DNA from: Bacteroidales bacterium UBA1035
Lineage (GTDB): Bacteria > Bacteroidota > Bacteroidia > Bacteroidales > Dysgonomonadaceae
NCBI GenBank assembly: GCA_002316835.1
Contig: DCEG01000037.1
Location: 4,704 to 30,144 of the forward strand
Length of the DNA: 25,441 nt
Direction: 5' to 3'
The notes below the pieces were generated by a model that was not told the origin of the DNA, did not search any database, and worked only from the letters and a program-made list of their open reading frames with translations. Each line of letters begins with the position of its first letter. Position 1 is the first letter of the stretch. Shown here piece after piece: positions 23,521 to 25,441 of this stretch. The position numbers were made by a program, and so were the translations under genes.

Positions 23521-23594
23521 AACCGCTGTTTAAATTAGTTTAACAAAGAGTAAAACGAAACAGTAAGCTTTTTATGTAATAAAACCACATAGAC

Positions 23595-23625
23595 TTTGTC
23601 ATCAAAAAAATAAGATATATATTTG
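23595..23625 (+). promoter_or_regulatory. Consensus Bacteroidota promoter for the NnrS-like gene
   Basis: TTTG at 23595-23598, 19-nt spacer, TATATTTG at 23618-23625: an exact match to the TTTG-N19-TAnnTTTG consensus and the best promoter in the window. The leader would be about 90 nt. It shows that the NnrS-like gene is an independent unit from rsmG. Confidence 0.78.
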
Positions 23626-23719
23626 TTTTTTTAATCACAGCAATCTGCATCCTATAGAATTTCCATACTTAGAATCCGAGGTTCAAATTCTGATGTAGAT
23701 ATTAATATATCTTATTTTA

Positions 23720-25063
23720 ATGTATAATAGCAAGTTATCCGGCAACGTGAAAACTCCGTTATCCGGTCGAATTTATCGTTTCTTCTTTGTTACAGCTTTA
23801 ACAATCATATTTACACTAGGTTGCATGTGGGGAGCCATCAATTTGCTCCTAATAGGGCTTGAAAAGAGCTTCCATGGTATCGATTACTCTTGGGTGCTTG
23901 CACATGGGCACGCTATGGTGTTTGGCTTTGTAGGTCTCTTTATTATGGGATTTTCATTTCAGGCAATACCACGCTTTACACAAATGTCTTTGTGGAAACC
24001 TCGTTTAGCTGTTGCAACACTGCCTCTCATGATTGCAGGTATTCTGTTGCAAACAGTAGCTCATGTGATGGCAACACAACCACCTTATCTTTTTTTGGGA
24101 GTTTTTGCAGGTGGACTACAATTAATTGCAGTTCTGATTTATGCAACTGTCATTATTAGAACCCTGCGCAGTGCACCTGTAAAGACAACAAGTGACGGTT
24201 TTGTTTATTCAGCAATTGGTTGGTTTCTGTTGGCGGCCATTCTGAATCCGATAATTTTTGTTCTTTTTGAAGGAGCAGCGACACCGGAAGAGTTTCTCTA
24301 TAACGTTTCTGCTTTTAATATTCCTTATCGTGATATCCAAACGCTCGGAATTGCTGTAGTGATGATCCTGGGAATATCGCTTCACATCTTGCCGCACGCT
24401 TTTGGATTTCGAGAGCCTTCATTGCGTTGGATAAAATTCTTACTGTGGGGCGTGAACGGAGCTGTTCTTTTTGGCATTATTGCATTTACGGCAGGTATGA
24501 CTACCGGCGTTCACTGGTGGCATGCCGCAAACGGTATATCCTATATTATATTGTTGGTGGCAGCTATTGGCACACCTCTTCAGTTCGGGTTGTTTAAACG
24601 TACAAGTATCAAGGACAGGAGTCTTAAGTTTATCAGGGCGGCCTATATTTGGTTTATTGTGGCTGCGTTGCTTTTGACATTTGGCCCATATTATATGTTT
24701 GGTATTTATCTTCCCTTGACAGGTGGTGAGAATCCATTCTCGCACGCCTACTTTGGCGCTTATCGCCATGCATTGACAGTTGGCTTTATTATGATGATGA
24801 TTGTTGGGATTTCTGCCAAGGTTGTACCCATTTTTTCAGGCACTGATATGCGAAAAACAAGCTCATTATGGACAGTTTTTATCTTGCTAAACTTAGGCAA
24901 TGCCTGGCGCATTACATCACAAATAACTACTGACTTTTATTCGCAAGCGTTTTGGGTTATAGGTGTTTCCGGTTTTATTGAACTTACTGCACTTGGTTTG
25001 TGGGGTTACGAGTTAGTTAAAAATATACGGGATGGGAAACGGTTGCGTGAGGCTAACCTATAA
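23720..25063 (+). CDS. NnrS-family / heme-copper oxidase subunit I-like membrane protein
   Basis: A 447-residue protein with about 12 hydrophobic helices. Conserved histidines at helix ends suggest heme/copper binding: H62 and H64 in LAHGHAMVFGFVGLFIMGF, LHILPHAFGF, VHWWHAANG, and YRHALTVGFIMMMIVGISAKVVP near residue 352. This pattern is typical of the NnrS family, whose members protect against nitric oxide, and overlaps with cbb3-type oxidase subunit I-like proteins. There is no adjacent CcoO/CcoP or nor gene, so it stands alone. NnrS is my preferred name; a single-subunit oxidase-like protein is the alternative. It has its own consensus promoter, and a hairpin terminator follows. Confidence 0.75.
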   Translation: MYNSKLSGNVKTPLSGRIYRFFFVTALTIIFTLGCMWGAINLLLIGLEKSFHGIDYSWVLAHGHAMVFGFVGLFIMGFSFQAIPRFTQMSLWKPRLAVATLPLMIAGILLQTVAHVMATQPPYLFLGVFAGGLQLIAVLIYATVIIRTLRSAPVKTTSDGFVYSAIGWFLLAAILNPIIFVLFEGAATPEEFLYNVSAFNIPYRDIQTLGIAVVMILGISLHILPHAFGFREPSLRWIKFLLWGVNGAVLFGIIAFTAGMTTGVHWWHAANGISYIILLVAAIGTPLQFGLFKRTSIKDRSLKFIRAAYIWFIVAALLLTFGPYYMFGIYLPLTGGENPFSHAYFGAYRHALTVGFIMMMIVGISAKVVPIFSGTDMRKTSSLWTVFILLNLGNAWRITSQITTDFYSQAFWVIGVSGFIELTALGLWGYELVKNIRDGKRLREANL

Positions 25064-25131
25064 CAAGAAAAATTACTTACGTTTTATGCTACTTACAAAT
25101 TGCTTTTTCGGTAGTATGTGTTAAAATATAC

Positions 25132-25168
25132 AAGCACTTATTGAAATTTCAATAGGTGCTTTGTTTTT
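25132..25168. terminator. Hairpin terminator after the NnrS-like gene
   Basis: 15-bp stem with no spacer (25132-25146 with 25147-25161; one G-U pair) followed by TGTTTTTG. It lies 68 nt after the stop and just beyond the end of the GIY-YIG remnant on the other strand, so it could also end minus-strand transcripts. Confidence 0.75.
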
Positions 25169-25169
25169 G

Positions 25170-25350
25170 TTACGTGCCTGTGATAAGTTTCTCGACGTAA
25201 ACTCTGCTCTTCTGTGATTTGATATAAATTTCTGCTTTATATGCCTCACTTTTGTATGATATTCTTTTTGGTAAACTATTTTCCATGGTACACCGGATTT
25301 CATAAAATTACTTCTTCCTGTGTTGTGTCGTTTAAGTCTATCTTTATATA
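25170..25350 (-). pseudogene. Broken GIY-YIG nuclease-family gene beside tRNA-Val
   Basis: On the minus strand one frame encodes YKDRLKRHNTGRSNF, then KSGVPWKIVYQKEYHTK (to about 25256), the middle of a short GIY-YIG protein. The frame then fails. A second frame continues with SEAYKAEIYIKSQKSRVYVE and KLITGT to a TAA at 25170-25172, exactly the usual C-terminus. The join lies in an AAAA run near 25250 and needs one extra A. The N-terminal GIY...YIG catalytic strands are absent; the open frame instead runs back into the tRNA terminator. Two lesions (5' loss and frameshift) make a functional protein unlikely. Short GIY-YIG genes are common in Bacteroidota, often next to tRNA genes. The remaining sequence 25064-25131 shows nothing recognisable. 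Confidence 0.72.
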
Positions 25351-25352
25351 AC

Positions 25353-25383
25353 AAAAAAACCGAACGCATATTGCATTCGGTTT
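25353..25383 (-). terminator. Terminator of the tRNA-Val gene (minus strand)
   Basis: Stem 25357-25368 with 25372-25383 (one G-U pair), three-base loop; on the minus strand it is followed by a run of T (plus-strand A-run 25353-25359). It starts 6 nt after the tRNA 3' end. Confidence 0.85.
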
Positions 25384-25389
25384 CAGTTG

Positions 25390-25441
25390 TGGGCGTTGAC
25401 GGATTCGAACCGCCGACCCTCTGCTTGTAAGGCAGATGCTC
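25390..25441 (-). tRNA. tRNA-Val (anticodon UAC), 5' end outside window
   Basis: Reading the minus strand, the anticodon stem TCTGC/GCAGA encloses the loop CTTACAA, giving anticodon TAC (valine, GUA). The T-loop GTTCGAATC and the acceptor 3' strand AACGCCC followed by discriminator A are present; CCA is not encoded. The D-arm and 5' acceptor strand lie beyond base 25441. Confidence 0.93.

Noticed and set aside
23523..23550. Possible rsmG terminator around TGTTTAAATTAGTTTAACA
   Set aside because: The inverted repeat needs a bulge, is all A/T apart from the ends, and no T-run follows.

Overview
The window looks like a chromosomal segment of a Bacteroidota bacterium, probably Bacteroidales. The evidence is the set of families (DUF5686 barrel protein, DUF4492 next to cydAB, DUF3467, RsiV-like lipoprotein, lipoprotein and Tat sugar enzymes), the absence of obvious Shine-Dalgarno sites, and several promoters of the Bacteroidota type (TTTG, 19 bp, TAnnTTTG). 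The best promoter is at 23595-23625. The genus cannot be fixed from this sequence alone; Dysgonomonadaceae-like is a guess. Nearly all genes are on the plus strand. Exceptions are fructose-bisphosphate aldolase (12878-13870) and, at the right edge, a broken GIY-YIG gene and a tRNA-Val.

Layout. 1-9100 holds housekeeping and surface genes: the 3' part of ettA, a DUF5686 outer-membrane protein, tsaD, a KilA-N protein carrying a perfect 32-nt palindrome, glnS, a TPR protein and a DUF5009 membrane protein. 9350-12777 is a sugar-processing cluster: a Tat-exported Gfo/Idh/MocA oxidoreductase, a DUF1080 (3-keto-disaccharide hydrolase-like) lipoprotein and a TIM-barrel sugar isomerase/epimerase lipoprotein. 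Together they fit oxidation and cleavage of glycosides through 3-keto sugars outside the cytoplasm. 12878-18211 has fba divergent from a three-gene proton-translocating transhydrogenase operon (pntAA, pntAB, pntB). 18372-21848 carries DUF3467, DUF4492 and cytochrome bd oxidase (cydA, cydB). 21995-23520 is an RsiV-like lipoprotein translationally coupled to rsmG. 23720-25063 is an NnrS-type heme-copper membrane protein. The end has terminators, the GIY-YIG remnant and tRNA-Val(UAC).

Most unusual content. (1) PntB is 832 residues long instead of about 460, because its NADP(H)-binding domain III is present three times in tandem (about 93-94 % identical proteins). (2) All three copies lack the Lys-Arg pair that normally holds the 2'-phosphate of NADP(H), and have Asn-Phe-Asp there. 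(3) At least six genes are followed, within 0-13 nt of the stop codon, by degenerate tandem words with a strict 7-nt period, several arranged as imperfect inverted repeats. The word differs from site to site. (4) The KilA-N gene has two palindromes sharing the core CGAATTCG, one just upstream of its start and one, perfect over 32 nt, inside the coding region.
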